This document shows positions 35,276 through 48,627 of a stretch of 64,000 bases of DNA, one piece after another. Position numbers and translations under genes: made by a program. Below the pieces are notes generated by a model. The model was not told the DNA's origin and made no database searches. It saw only the letters and a list, made by a program, of their open reading frames with translations. Origin of the DNA: Anastatus disparis (lineage: Eukaryota; Arthropoda; Insecta; Hymenoptera; Eupelmidae); NCBI GenBank assembly GCA_017163975.1, contig JAFFSR010000370.1, positions 2,530,001 through 2,594,000 on the forward strand, given 5' to 3'. Position 1 is the first letter of the stretch; the number at the start of each line of letters is the position of its first letter.

Positions 35276-36280
35276 TGTAACAGTCCACCGGGGATTCGGG
35301 TGGAAGTTTTCAATAAAGGTGTATTACAATTATGAGAAATTAAAGTTAGAGTCACTATTCAATTATAATGTTCAATTTACTGAAAGTTTATTAGTTGTTA
35401 TAACACTAATATCACTATGGGCGCCAGCCACGGAAGAACGCGACAAAGAATTTTATGAAATTAATATTATTTGCTCGTACGCACCACGAGAAACGCAAAA
35501 GCAAATAGAAATATATAAATGCTGAAGCTAAAAATAATACACAACACTCACTCACGAACTCATACAAGCAATAAAAAAAAGAAGCTGTACCAAGGAATTA
35601 TTCCATAAGGATTATTAAATAAGAGACGTATTGATACGTAATTGTGCACGTGGTAAGATAAATTTAGTATGCTATATTCGACAATAAGAGTTGCGTTTAG
35701 GCACGCCGCTAGGAACAGTCTGTCTGTTCCGGCGTGGCTGAGCCCGCAGCAAGCTACAGTAGGCCCATGAGCTGCGCACGCATCCTTAATGCCCGCAATA
35801 GCTGCTAGCTGTAATACACGCTGAAGCGTGAGACTTGCCTAACTTAAATGGATATACGTCATGTTATGCTATACTACATGAATTAAAATGCTGTGATGTT
35901 GCTTACTGCTAGTGGCAGGTGCAACCATCACATAATTCCTTTTATATAAAAAGAGAATCTTGAATGAAATTTTATCAAAATCCTATATAGCCTGTGAGTG
36001 CTCGCGAGGAATAGAGAATTCAGACTTTACATAAAAAGGTTTTGCATTTCTCTATAGTGCGTATAGGTTATAGCCAGGTTTACGCAAATCTATCTAAAGT
36101 CAATCTGTTTCTTTGCCTTGTGCCTTAACAGTTCGCAACTTTAGCTTATATCTAAGGTGTATGTGTGTTGATGCTATATGACGCAGGGATATAGCTTCAG
36201 CATGGCCCAATGAATAATTATATTATAAATATGTTTTAATTATGCTAATTTGTAGCAGGCAGCTTAGTTGCCTTGTTACA
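35276..36280 (+). mobile_element. 1,005-bp solo LTR with CATT duplication
   Basis: Begins TGTAACAG and ends TTGTTACA, TG...CA termini with a 7-bp inverted TGTAACA. CATT flanks both sides (35,272-35,275; 36,281-36,284). The left arm has the uninterrupted site (gaaacattaatgctttaat, near 8,778-8,796, and its duplicate). No internal retroviral sequence is present, so the element recombined out. AATAAA occurs at 35,312. Confidence 0.88.
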
Positions 36281-36408
36281 CATTAATGTTTCTTATCATA
36301 ATCGGTCCTTTTCAGGATCACCAATAAAAAACGTAGAAACTTTTATTTTTACCTTGAGTGTATGCATTGTGCGTGTGCGTGTGCATGTGCGTGTGCGTGC
36401 GCGTGTGC

Positions 36409-36450
<42 letters not shown>

Positions 36451-36686
36451 ACAAATACAAAGTTACCTCAAATGTTTATTTAAATAAGTAATTATCTTAT
36501 CTTGATTGTTTGTTTGAATAAATAAGTCATTATCGTATCTTAATTGTTTATTTAAATAAATAAGTCATTATCGTATCTTAATCGGTAGTTTATGTAAACA
36601 TCCTTATCTGATGTAAACATAGACAGGTATAGCGAGTGACGTCATTGTTTACGTCTCTCTATACCTGTCTATATACTACTAATATA

Positions 36687-37680
36687 ATTAATACTCAATA
36701 ACGTAAAAACCATTAAATTGTAAAACAGTTTTTAACAATTGATAAATATAATGTAAATCATATAATATATAACAATTTCGAATTATTAATAATGAATTTC
36801 AAACTCAAAAGCTAACTATTTTAAAACGAAGTATAGCAGATGAACATGTATCGTTCTATTTCTTAAATATCACGAATTAGAAAATTAATTATTAGTAAAT
36901 TAAAAGTGTTATATATGATAATAATAATTCTATATTTATCAATTTTTAATTTTAGTCACAGAAAAAGCCGCACCAAAAGAGAATAACAATTACATTTTCT
37001 GGAAAATATTGCCCTTGAATTAAGTAGGTGAAATGTCGGTCTTAGTACTGGAAAAAAAGACACTGTGCATCGAAAATTTTTGCTCTCGCTTAATAATATA
37101 ATAGTACCAACATTAGTCCCTAAAATTCAAGCTATGTACTAATTGAAATTATATTGTCACTTTCATTTCAAATACCTAAGTACATAAATTAGATGTACTA
37201 GATTTAGTACCTATTTCAGTACCAACGAATATAGACGCTTATAGAAGTGTACTCTTAACTGGGAAATTTCTTCCAAAAATGAGGTACCCAGCTACTGAGG
37301 GCACCACTAGATCCCATGTATTTTTATATCTATATATATCAAATTTTTCATATGTATAATTATACAAACAATGTTAAAGTGTTACCCAGGTTTTCGGACG
37401 AAAAATTTAACCCAGAAGAATCCTTTTATAAGCGTCAATTTTCTTTGACAGTACTTTCCTTTATCCGTGTAGTTGTTAGTTCTAGGAAACGTCAAATACT
37501 GTTTTCGATTATTTCATGGTTCGTGATTGAAACACGTGATTAAAAAGAATGAATGCCTATCATATTTTTTCATTGATTTAAATTCAATCTAGTATAATAA
37601 TTAATTCTGGTATTAAATCAGAAATTGAAATCATAAGCATAAGAAAGCTCAACCGAAGAGATAAAACAACCAAAAAAGGT
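36687..37680. other. Flank of the giant element, no gene seen
   Basis: AT-rich, short frames only. A 75-codon frame at 37,316-37,543 has no recognisable content. Confidence 0.5.
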
Positions 37681-38262
37681 AATGGTGAGGGTTTTGATAA
37701 CTCTTTTTGGACAAGTCTTGCCAAACTATATTTCTATTTTTAGAGTAAGGACCAAAAAAGAACCATATGTTGCTAAGCTCATGCAATGTTACAGTTGCTT
37801 AAGTTTGGACATACTGCTAAAACATGCAAGAGTGAAGAGATGTGCTCAACGTGTGGTGTTAAAAGACATAAGACAGAATATTCAATTGGATTTAGCGGAT
37901 AGGATTGCGCTAAAATCACTGCCAGATTGCCAACTTCCAGAGCTGCAATCTACACTATTTTTGCAATATGTTTTGATTCTCACCAAGATTTGGCTCAATC
38001 AGAGCATTGCTGACCGGGAACTGAGTTTGCTTGATTACAACATTATAAGGTGCAACCAGTCAAATCGAACTAGTATTAAGACTAAAGGTGGTGGTGTGCT
38101 ATTGGGCATCAGAAAATCAATTAAACTTCAAGTATTACTATTAAAAAAAGATTCATATGAGATGATAGCCATCAAGATTTTAAAGAAGACAGTAGGTTGT
38201 TGATAATTGCTGCTTATTTGGCACCGGATTTGATTATGCGAGAACCAGATTATTTCTTAAGG
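37681..38262 (+). pseudogene. LINE fragment: ORF1 zinc knuckle and start of AP-type endonuclease
   Basis: Near 37,775-37,880, across a frameshift, a Gag-like zinc knuckle is seen (CYSCL then FGHTAKTC, and CSTCGVKRH). At 37,970-38,190 LTKIWLNQSI, LSLLDYNIIRCNQ and GGGVLLGIRKSI correspond to the endonuclease of Jockey/R1-like LINEs (family form LTETWL, YTIFR-DR, GGGVLIAV). A deletion joins ORF1 directly to ORF2. Several frames, so dead. Confidence 0.75.
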
Positions 38263-38707
38263 TTTGTACAATATATATATACTAGGGGGGGGAGTACCCC
38301 CCTGCTCGCCCTGCTCGCCAGCCCCCCAATTTGTGATGTACTTATTCTTGAATATTATAAAATTTAATGCCATAAATTCAAATGAGGTGTTAAAGTAATT
38401 ATGCTGTAAAACATATCAAGTTTAACACAATTTGCAATGATTATTGTGCAAATTGCATTAAATTATTGCATTATAGAATTCATATATAATAATGTATATA
38501 TCCGAAAACTTTTCGAATGCTCTCGATTGAATCGAGCCCGAGATTGCAAACTTGTTTGGATTCAAGCTATATCAATCTCACAGAGGCTGAAAAAAAAACC
38601 TATATTTACGTTAAAAAAATTTAAAAATGTGAGGCTGGGGGAGGAGGGGGGGGAGTGGGGAGGACGCAAGAATGCTATTTTTTGAGGCTTACGTCTATAT
38701 AATATAG

Positions 38708-38745
<38 letters not shown>
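38263..38745. other. Inserted block with C/G-runs bounded by TA repeats
   Basis: Lies inside the LINE fragment between (TA)n tracts at 38,268-38,282 and 38,709-38,743. It contains 'ggggggggagtacccccc' and a G-rich run with four G-tracts at about 38,635-38,660. No gene is seen; origin unknown. Confidence 0.4.
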
Positions 38746-38748
<3 letters not shown>

Positions 38749-39227
38749 TGGACAGCTTAGCAATTATGATACGATGGATAATGTGGTTTTGTTGAGAGAT
38801 GGTATTTACCAGGTTATAAATGGACATTTGTCATATGGCCAATAAGATAACAAAAATGTTAGGCCTTACCAAGCATTTTTTCCCAACGTTTTTTGTAAAA
38901 ATGATTCATTTAGATCATTGTACTCTGCATATGATAAAAAATTTGGCGAATATTTTTTTAGATAAGACATATAGGATTTATAATAACTTTATACTGATGT
39001 TATCTTATTTGTAATTATGTAGTTTTGTACAGTTGTTTTTGATTAATTGTATTCATCAAATTATTTTGTAATTTTCTGGATTTCTTTATAAAATTGAATG
39101 CTCCTACTAACTGACGCTATCTAGTGATTAGATGTAATTTTATTTCAACTCAAGTGATTCTTGAGCTTTTGTTTTATTTTGTATTGGGTAACTCCCGTTG
39201 ATAATATTCTAAATAAATAAATAAAGA
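38746..39227 (+). mobile_element. LINE 3' end with TAAATAAATAAA tail
   Basis: Ends 'gttgataatattctaaataaataaataaag', a typical LINE 3' tail. The reverse transcriptase region is missing. Confidence 0.55.
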
Positions 39228-39234
39228 ACTTAAA

Positions 39235-39590
39235 ACCCCTCATGTACTAATTGCAAAGGCCAACATAAAAGTTTTGTTTCTTTTTGCCCAGTATGCCAAA
39301 AGCATAAAGAAATTAATATAATTATGGTGTATGACAACGTATGCTCTATTGATGCTAAAAAGAGCTTAGCAAGGGACAGCTTTGAAACTCCAAGAAGAGC
39401 CAAGGAAAACTTTCCAAGCTTGAAACAGAATGCAACTATTAATAAAAATTTTAATTACGTCGTAAAAGAGACCAATAAATCAAAGAAACCAAAGGTAAAA
39501 CAAAATTCAGTCAAAGAAGATGGTACTGTGGCTGACGGTAGCATGAATGCCACTGCTGCCCCACTACTGGAAAAGTACAACACCTGAAAC
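39235..39590 (+). pseudogene. Second LINE ORF1 fragment (zinc knuckles)
   Basis: CTNCKGQHKSFVSFCPVCQK reads as a CCHC-type knuckle of LINE ORF1, followed by a lysine-rich tail to a stop near 39,585. It probably belongs to another copy of a related family, placed directly behind the first LINE tail. Confidence 0.6.
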
Positions 39591-40769
39591 CTGTAAAAGG
39601 TTACAGTCAAGAAGAATCAACAATTAAATCATAATCTGCGCGCTCATCGACGGAAGATATTAATTCAACTGAAAAAAAACTAAATAATATAACGAATGCA
39701 TCAGCAAAGGGAAAAGAAGAATAGGAAAAGATTCGCATGTTAAAGAACTTGCAACTTCAGCTTGTGATAATAAGGAAAATAATCCCATTATAAAAAAAGT
39801 AACAATAAAAATAGAAAATAAAATTTGTAACAATATAAATAGAATGATTATGTATACTGCATATACGTCGCTTTAATTGAAACATGCGAGTGCTGGGAAG
39901 GGATATAGACGAGAACCGAACGCGTTCTCATGCGCGCAGCTACGCCCATGCTTCTTACCATTACTAACACTTGTACATGTATGCGATACGCGATTAAGAT
40001 TACACATATGAGCGATGATTAATGTATCTCTCTCTTTCCACAGCGTCAATAAGGGCTTCGACTATGAGAAGTAGGAGCGCGTAAATGCTGTATGGGAGAA
40101 GAGAAGCGGCGATGAGAGCATTGGCGGCTCGAATGAGAGTTGATATGTTAAAGCCGAGTATATAAAATCACTTTTCTGCTTTCCTTCAAGAATAAAGTTT
40201 TCTTCTGAAGTTAAATCGCGAGTTTACCAATGTTTCATTGCTAGAGGCAAATAAGATGACGGCGAAGCTTTCTGACTAACGTTTAGATTGCAAACCCGGT
40301 TATTTGCCTGCAGCATTACTTGCCTTTGTTGCCGCGCTTTAAAGTTATCAATATTATCTGAATTAAAATTGTCTAAAGTCAGCTTATTGAATCATATTTT
40401 ATAATCACGCGTTTAATTGTTAACTACTTAAATTCGATATATTTAAAGTTTATTTTAGTGAAACTTTCATGGAATTCATAACAGGAAAGGCAGAAAGAGT
40501 CATAACTTTGTGAATCCAAAAACTCGTACTTCCTTTTTCCTTTCCTATTACCTGGGCATACGATCCCGAAGTAGTCAGGCATGGCGACCTGGCTACAAAC
40601 GAATTAGCTCTTTCCATTCTTACACGTATGAACAAAACTTTTATATTAGCGCGTGGTTGTGACCGCGTTATATGTATTGCATTTCCTTTAAACACGTGCG
40701 ACGGCTTCACCGCGCACTTTTTACTAAAATAAATCCGATTCTCATTTTCACGCAAATAAATTATGAAAG
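39591..40769. other. Possible LTR relic and unassigned DNA
   Basis: 39,850-40,260 has an LTR-like promoter layout: GC-richer upstream part, 'gtatataaaatc' at 40,158, AATAAAG at 40,191. Ends were not defined. The rest is AT-rich with no credible frame. Confidence 0.3.
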
Positions 40770-41165
40770 TTATATTTGTATTAATAAAAAGAATAAGTAG
40801 TGATGAGTAGGCATACGATTATTCGGGAGTCTTAGTCGACTAATATTATTATTCGTGTTTTGAAAAACAAGACTTCTGAACGTACTAAATAATAACGTGT
40901 GTAAAGATTTGTGTATTCGTTATCTTAATTATAAGAGTAACGACGCACGATATCATATATTAATTATAACAATTGAAGACTTGGCTTTTCTTCAATAAAA
41001 GCCAAGCATACCGTTGTTATTACAAACAAACTTGGTCTTCAATGGCCAACAACTTTATACAAAAACAGTAATCGAATTATTCTTTTCTAATGAATATGAG
41101 CTATTGCAGCTTTTTCTACAGGTTAGAGCTAGGTAACCTCACAATGGCGCCCACTGGCTTTACTC
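40770..41165 (+). mobile_element. LTR-like end followed by a primer-binding-type site
   Basis: AATAAAAGCC at 40,997 (poly-A signal), then an end '...gtaacctcaca' and 'atggcgcccactgg' at about 41,143. TGGCGCCCA is a frequent retroelement primer-binding core. Downstream to 42,400 only AT-rich decayed sequence follows, possibly old gag. Confidence 0.35.
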
Positions 41166-42725
41166 AGCGTTCGATAATTACTGTTTGTAATTTTATTTAA
41201 AAATTGGATGTTAAACGGTTAGTAAAAGCTTCATGCCCTTTTATTAGGTTTTATACTGTAATTTTACAGTTAAATATGAGGATAGAAAAACTAGCAAATA
41301 AATATAGATATGTCACAATCACATAGAATAAAGTAAAAAGGCGCGAGAAATATTATAATAAATAGCGAAATCAGCACAAAAAAAAGAATAATTATAATGA
41401 AAAACATGAAAATTTAGTTCGAAAAGTTCAAAAATTGTTAGAGAAAAACGTAAAAGATAATACAAAAAAAGAATATTTTATTATAGAAGCGAAAGAATTT
41501 GCTGAATCATTATAAAAGATACATAATATTGTTGATATTCGAAATTGGGAGATAGATTTTTCTTTTTTTAACATAAAAAAAATGAGACAAACGTAGAAAA
41601 AAATGAAAAAAAAATTATTTTATTGGCTGAAAATATTGTCCAAATGGATAGAGGAAGTATAGTCTAGACGCCAGAGGTTTCGTATGAAGTTAGACGTCCC
41701 ACCAAGCAACTAGGTGATTTATATGTATTTTGAGCTGCTGAATCCGAATTCGCTACTTGCTTTTCGCGCAAGTGGTCGAGTAATTTGTTATAAACAAATT
41801 GATTGTTTAAATGGCTATAGTTTATGAACTACAATAGATGCAGTAATTTTCTCTGCAAAAACTTGTTCTTTAATAAAAAAAAACAAAAAAAAATCTCTTC
41901 AGTTGCATGTCAATTCGATAATTAGAACCAGAGATGTGGCAAATATATTGCAAAAAAACATAGAGACGTAGCACAAGCGCAGTATTATAATTCGACTACT
42001 AATTGATATTTTTTAAAGTTCAACATGTATTTCAAAAATGTCAGAGTCTCAGCTTTAGTGATAAATTGTTATATATTACTTTCAAATGTTAATAAATAAG
42101 CTAGAATGATTTGAAGCAGAAAAAATTTTCAATTTTTAAGAATTTTGTTTGTTTGTAACGAAATGATATAGATTAGCAAACAAAATATTTCTATATTTTT
42201 GAAATAGAATGATAGGAAATTTGATCTAGTAAAATAATTGTAACATTAATTTATCCTTTTTTATAAAAATATTAAATTTTAATTTAGTACGAAACTTCAA
42301 TATCAAAATTCATGAGTTCAATTCTTTTTCATTTTAAAATTGGCTAATTTAACTATTTTTTATTCAACTAAATATAGTGCGATTTAATATATTGCGCAAA
42401 TGATTGTATAATTTTAAAGTGCGTGAAGTATAGGTGTAATAATTGTATCTTTGGAAGTACTTATTGGAAAGTGTGGGTAAAAGTGCTCGTAGAAGTTCTT
42501 TGAAAAAGTGCTTCTTAATCTTTAATATAATTTGAATTTCGAATTAATCTCAATCGATGGAGTAATGCTTTCTATGCATTTTGACTCTTATTGAATGATA
42601 TGGTTGACATGGTAAATCTGATTCATGTAGCCTTTGCATTTTTCTTGCTTTGTTGATTTTGTAGATCGCATTGCACTTTCTTTTGTTTCTTAAAAAATCA
42701 CTCAATTTTACACTATGCTTACTAA
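41166..42725. other. AT-rich decayed sequence, nothing callable
   Basis: Lysine-rich frame fragments at 41,280-41,700 may be remnants of a retroelement gag; no motif supports this. Confidence 0.3.
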
Positions 42726-43389
42726 CTAGGAGAGTGTCACACCTCCGGATCATGGATTTCGCTCAAACTTCGGGATAAGTTTTTAGATGATAAAATATGA
42801 AAAAAGCTAAAGTTATAGTCATAAACACTTAATATCTCCCTAATTACAGGCAATTGAAAAAAATCACTAAAAAAGTTACTAGATTTTTAAACGCGTATAG
42901 TTCTTTAGCATTGATAGCTAGAAGCTTAAACCTTTTTTTAAATTAAAGCAGAGCTTAAATCCTTTCAAAATAATAGTTATAACATGTGAAAATATTATTT
43001 TTTCCCAAAGTTATAGCGTAATAAAGATTGGACCTGAATTTTTATTTGAAAATATTAATTAATAATAAAAGCTAAAATTAGGTCCAATCTTTATTACGCT
43101 ATGACTTTAGGAAAAAATAATATTTTGATATGTTGTAACTACTGTTTCGAAAGGATTTAAGCTCAGCTTTAATTTAAAAAAAAGTTTAAGCTTCTAGCTA
43201 TCAAAGCTAAAGAACTATACGCGTTTAAAAATCTAGTAACTTTTTTGGTAATTTTTTTCAATTGCCTGTAACTAGGGAAATATTGAGTGTTTATGACTAT
43301 AACTTTAGCTTTTTTCATATTTTATCATCTGAAAACTTATCCCGAAGTTTGAGCAAAATCCGTGATCCGGAGGTGTGACACTCTCCTAG
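42726..43389. mobile_element. 664-bp palindromic MITE with TAA duplication
   Basis: Starts CTAGGAGAGTGTCACACC and ends with its complement; arms of ~310 bp (42,726-43,036; 43,078-43,389) pair nearly end to end around a ~40-bp centre. TAA flanks both sides (42,723-42,725; 43,390-43,392). No gene. Confidence 0.9.
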
Positions 43390-44149
43390 TAAGTCACATT
43401 ATCTGATTGATTAATAACTGCATATTTTAAAATAAAAAATTTTTAAATAAAATGCGACGACCTTGGGGATCAGGAAGTCTCACGAAATTTAAATTAATGG
43501 AAATTAGGGAGTTTGATTAAATGAATAAAATGAATTTAAATAATTAGACTATTGTTGCACGCACGCTCAAAATGGACGCCAGCCGCGTATAGCGTACGCG
43601 ACGCCGCTTGTACTAATCACGTTACTGTTAGCACGGCGGAAAGCAGAGACTACAAAAATAAATTCAGTTAAAAAAAAAAACTTTAAATATGTTGCAATAA
43701 GATAAATGAGTACTCGATTTTATTTTATATAAAAATAAAAAGTCTTTATTTATTAAGATACAAAAATGTAGTTTTATATAAAGTAACACGGTCTGCTCTA
43801 TTCAACCGATATCTATGGACTGACTCTAAAGAAACGTTAGTCGACTCACGGCGTCTACATATAATAGATGGCGCTACCTTACATATGATGTACTGAGCGT
43901 GCATATTTTTAAAACTTCCTCCCACGCTCAGATAGAAAATAAAATAAAATAATATAAATTAACTGTCGTTTCAACAAACAAAATGAACGTTTCCATTAAT
44001 GTATTTGATCAATTTTATTCTTTGGTAGAACTTACCATCTTCTATGCATTATTTCACCTAGAATCTGAAATACACACAAATTCAATTGATTAGTGATATA
44101 ATTTAAATATTAGAGCAATATTAAAATAATCAGTCGTATCAGTGATTAA

Positions 44150-45350
44150 GTGTTAATTTTGACAGTCTTTATGCAATTTAAAGGGCAATGGTTTCGTGAA
44201 CACATTGACTATTTGATTTTTAGAGGAGATCCAGCTGACATTTATTAAACCTCTCATCACACACTTATTTACATCATGATCTTTACTTTCTGTTATATAT
44301 CTTAGTTTTCACTCCCTGTCTCTACATTTGATTCGGCTGCTTCATTATCGCACCAAAGTATCATAGGTGACAACTATCGTTACAGAAACTTCTTTGATAT
44401 TAAGTATAATGATATTAATTCTTGAGCACACTTACTGGTTGTGACATATTCTTTCTGACAGTTAAATAATGCCACTTGTCTCGGTCTATGTACTCACATC
44501 ATTTATTGTAAGAGATTTTTTGCAGTCTCCGAAGCTTGCATCTGAAAATTCTTGTGAGCGGTCATCTTGTGCCTTATGCTTAAATTCAAGGTGCTTGATT
44601 TCTTTCAGATATCTGAAGTTTCATTAAACCATTTACCAGTCGCTTTCTGTCACATGTATTTAATATCTGTTCAAGACATGTACAGCATAAATAAAGTCTG
44701 GCCTGCTTGCTTTTGCCAAACTCATCAATGTGTCCATTGCTTCTCTATAAGATCTATTGCATTGATTTTCTGTCGTTTATCTCTTCAGTCTCTTCTCTCT
44801 CGATTAACCGGTTTGTTATCATAGATACTCGTAGAGAGTGTACTTGATCATAACCAATTTTTTGTCGGTATTCTGTTGAAATATTCTTCCTGCTTTATAC
44901 TCTGTTGTTCTTTATGTCTGTTTCTTTTAATTTTAAGCTTAAGAAGCTCTTGAGCTCTCCAATATCTGTCGTTTCAAATTTTTGTTTCAAGTCAGACTTC
45001 ATCCTTTCTAATATACTTAAGCTGTCACATATTAATAGACTGTTATTTACATAGAGAATCAGAATCATAAAACCGTCTTTGTCTTACTTGGTAAATAAAC
45101 ATGGCTTATCGTTAAATGGTTTCAGTCTATATTTTTCTGTTACTTTGAACCTTTTGTTCCAACACTGGGTTTATTTTCAGGCCATACAGTGCTTTTTCTA
45201 GTTTGGTTTTCTTGATTTCTTCATCCGTTTGACATATTTTTCAAATTCAATTTGTTCATCATTGCTAATATTAATCTTATCAAAAACAGTAGTGCATGGT
45301 TTTCTTGTAAATCGTAGATATTACTGTCTTTAAATAATAAGTTATTGATC
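44150..45350 (-). pseudogene. Copia Pol remnant: reverse transcriptase and RNase H
   Basis: Minus-strand fragments in several frames: KALYGLK (about 45,190), YREAMDTLMSLAKASRPDF then IYAVHVLNRY (about 44,700), RYLKEIKHL and SDASFGDCKKS (about 44,550). They follow the Ty1/copia order (K-LYGLKQ-P, YR--VGSLMYLA-TRPD, YLKGT, SDADWAGD). Many stops and frameshifts. The YVDD box is not intact. Confidence 0.75.
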
Positions 45351-45819
45351 CAGCCTCATATTTTTCTTAGTTTCTAGCTTCTGTCTTTCTTTTAAATACT
45401 CATTTAGAGTCGATTATGTTAGGACTTTTTCCATCCTTGCTGACGTTAGATTATCTACCAGTCATTCTTATACATAGATTTAAATTCTTAATTAATGGTT
45501 CAGTCTGTTTCTCCTTTTCTTTAGATTTCATGAGTTCCGTGTATGTGCTAATAATGTGTGTATTTCTTCATCTGTCTTATTTATATATATATGCGTTGAT
45601 TTAGATTTTTCTCGGTCATCAAACTGGTCTTTTTATTTTCTGTTTTTCTGTTTCTTATAAATTTCCTCTCCCTCTGTTCCTTATATTTCTGAGTCTTTTT
45701 CATCTAAATCTACAAACTATGTATCTGTCTTTATAATTTTCCCAGTCTTTTACATCTGTCTCTTTTTATGTCTGTCTTTTTGAATGAATAGATTGAATAT
45801 TGATAACCGTCAAGTATAA

Positions 45820-46070
45820 ATGTATTATTTGTAGAGGTTTGGTCAATTTCTGCCTAACTGTCATGGAGGGCAATTTATTAAACTTTGCAATTATACATAT
45901 TTTGCAATCTGTGATTGTGTTTTCGAACTTAGTTTCTTTGAGAGTTATAATTTCAGAAAAATTTTAATTGCAATTCCTTTCAAAGTATTTAAGTGATGCG
46001 TTGCATTCAGATGTGCCATATTATGGCATCGTTATTTGAGCCTTTCTTATCTGTTGTCTTAAGAGTTCAC
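45820..46070 (-). pseudogene. Copia pre-integrase zinc motif
   Basis: Minus-strand reading gives ITDCKICIIAKFNKLPSM and TKPLQIIHLYL, matching the gag-pre-integrase/integrase zinc region of copia elements (C--C-KAK--R-PF ... -KPLELIH-D). A His-rich start (LWHI) lies upstream. The integrase core is not recognisable. Confidence 0.6.
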
Positions 46071-46949
46071 AATCGGGTTCTTCACTCATTTCACCTTCGT
46101 TTAAACTGTATATTATTCTATAAGAAATTATGCTTTCAAAATCCAAGAATTTTTTCATATTTGCAGTTAATTGATTCTCTTCAAATTTATTAATTTGACT
46201 GTCTCCATTATGTCTTTTTGCCTTTTCTTTTATCATTAAATAAGCTGTAGTCCGCCTTCGTCTTAAATTATTATTTTCTGTCTCATTGTCAATTTCAAAT
46301 TTAATAACCACAGTATGGTTTCTCATAAATTTCTATTATAAGGGACTCATTTGAAAATGGGTCGCATATGTCTATAATTTTATTTTCTGAATAGATATTT
46401 AATCTTGAATCTGTAAATTTCCGCAAAGATAGCAAATTTTCATTAAATTACTTTGTCTAATTATTTTTTTCTTTATTATCAGTCGTATTAATGTGTTAAC
46501 GTGTATTAATGTGTTCATGCTTCCTTCTCCCTCCGATTCAAGATTTGAATTACTGTCTTTATCCATGCATTATGTTTTATTTGATTGTTTAGTTAATGTT
46601 CTAAAAATTAATTTTCACTAATAACAATACGTCCGACTTTTCTTTATTTATATTAGTTACTTTTACGGATATCTCGAATTTATTATTTCTCATTTACTTT
46701 TATGCAATAGTCCTTCTGATAATTAGATATATCATCCTTGATATTAGATTTGTAATTTACATTTTTTTTCTGAAGCCCTTCTTTGTCGAATTTACAATAA
46801 TTTCCATTTTCTCTTTTATTATCGAATCTTGTTCGTTTCATCTTATTACAGTCGTTCGTGTCAATCTGTTCGCACTAAAAACCAATGTCATCTGTGTTAT
46901 TTTATTTTTGTTAGTATTCCATAATTTCATTTCATATTCCTTTTCATCG

Positions 46950-48300
46950 TTCTGTCTCGAAAACCTTGGTCATTTTGGGCAAGTTGTAGCAACATGGCTT
47001 TGTGTGAACTGCAAACTGTAGAAACATCTCTTCATTCTTGTTTCTTTTCATGAGTAGTTATCAGCATTGTCCACACTCACCACACTCGTAGCATTGTACC
47101 TTTTTCAACTGCTCTAGTATTAGTTGCCATGACTGTCGTGCTTGGATTTTCCGTCTTTCGGCCTTCTATCTGCATAATAAGCAATTTTAATTTATCAAAT
47201 GTCAGTCCTTTTCTTGTCACGCTTTCTGTCATAAAGTCTATTTTTTTCTACTTGAAATTCTTTGTTTACAAATGCATTATTAAATGCATCTCTTTTGTTT
47301 TATTCAAACTTGGCTTTGATGTTAGGTAAATCATTAAAATTTCTTACGATTTCTTCAAATCTTTCTCCAATGGTCGTTGCCTTTTCTTTAATTAAATTTT
47401 AATTGTATACTATACATTTTTCTTTCCTTCTCTTTATTTTTATTTACTGGCTGTGGTTCGTCTCTGCGAACCGGTGATGATGTATAATTGTCTTTTAATG
47501 TAAAATAAAATTATAATAACTTCACTCAATTGATTTCTTCAATTCTATTTAATAATTTTTCTGGACCTTTAATTTCCATTACTGTGACATAATAATTTTT
47601 ATCTATTCTATTTATAAAATGTTACAGACTTTAAATTCATATTTTCCTTTTACTGTCTCACTCAAATTATCATTTATTTCAATAAAATTGTCTATAACGT
47701 ACAATTCAGACATAAAATAATTCAAGAAATTTGATTTGTTAACTTGTAGTCGTGTTTTACCGATCTGTCTTTATTAGTCGATCCGGCCTTTAATGTTTCT
47801 GTCAATTGTTTAAAAATGTCATTTATTTTGCTGTCATCTTCATTGAATCTTTTGTCTACTTTAAATTGAATCAATCACGATATTTCTACATCGTTTATTC
47901 GTTTACCGTCATTATCTAAAATAGTCAAATTTTTTAATTCACTGACAAACATGTCTATGTTAAAATTATTACTTGCATTACCGATTGATTCTCTCTCTCC
48001 TGTCTGATCGGTCGTTTTTCTATCTTTTACATCACATATTCTGGCTTCACCTGTCATTTCATCTGCCGTCTGCATTTTATTTACATCAGTCGTTATTTGT
48101 TCTTTAAATATGAGTTTTAGTTCATCCATTGAATTTTCCAACTATGCTACTATCGCTTGCTTTTCTTTAATAAACGCTGCGATTAAGCTGTCCATCACCT
48201 TATGTCCTACATCATAAAGTAACTTTTAACTTCCTTCATTGTTTTCTTTACAGAATCGAGTTCTTCTAATTCGATTCAGTTTGCTGTCTAAATTTAAATT
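46950..48300 (-). pseudogene. Copia gag remnants
   Basis: CYECGECGQC and a damaged CFY...HVATTC zinc knuckle near 46,990-47,095; an 88-codon acidic frame at 47,875-48,141 that may be Gag. Assignment rests on position and knuckles. Confidence 0.4.
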
Positions 48301-48627
48301 CAGAAATTCATTATTAAACAGTAAATCAACATTTACTGTTTCTTTTATAATATTTCAAAATTTTGTTGATAAATAATTTATTTGTGACGATTTTATCAGT
48401 CTTAATAATAGGTTTACCTCGTACTTTTTTTTCTTTTTTGCCTTGTTAGCTGTCTTATTACACTCTTATAAAACTAATCGATTTCAATTTTTAAAATAAT
48501 AAACTCAGAATGATATGCCGAACACAAGCTATATCAGTCGAGTCTAATTTTTGAGGTTATAAACTCAGTGCGATATGCCGAACACAAGCTATATCTCTCA
48601 TAATTTTCCTCAATTTTGACCAGTTAA

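Larger units (their letters stand above)
33775..36680 (-). repeat. Outer inverted arm, right
   Basis: Reverse-complement partner of 7,870-10,755. It carries the intact zinc-finger gene and a solo LTR and lacks the left-arm MITE and ATPase block. Confidence 0.8.

Noticed and set aside
44567..47329. Plus-strand frames of 60-100 codons
   Set aside because: Antisense shadows of the minus-strand copia remnant, which carries the recognisable RT and zinc motifs.
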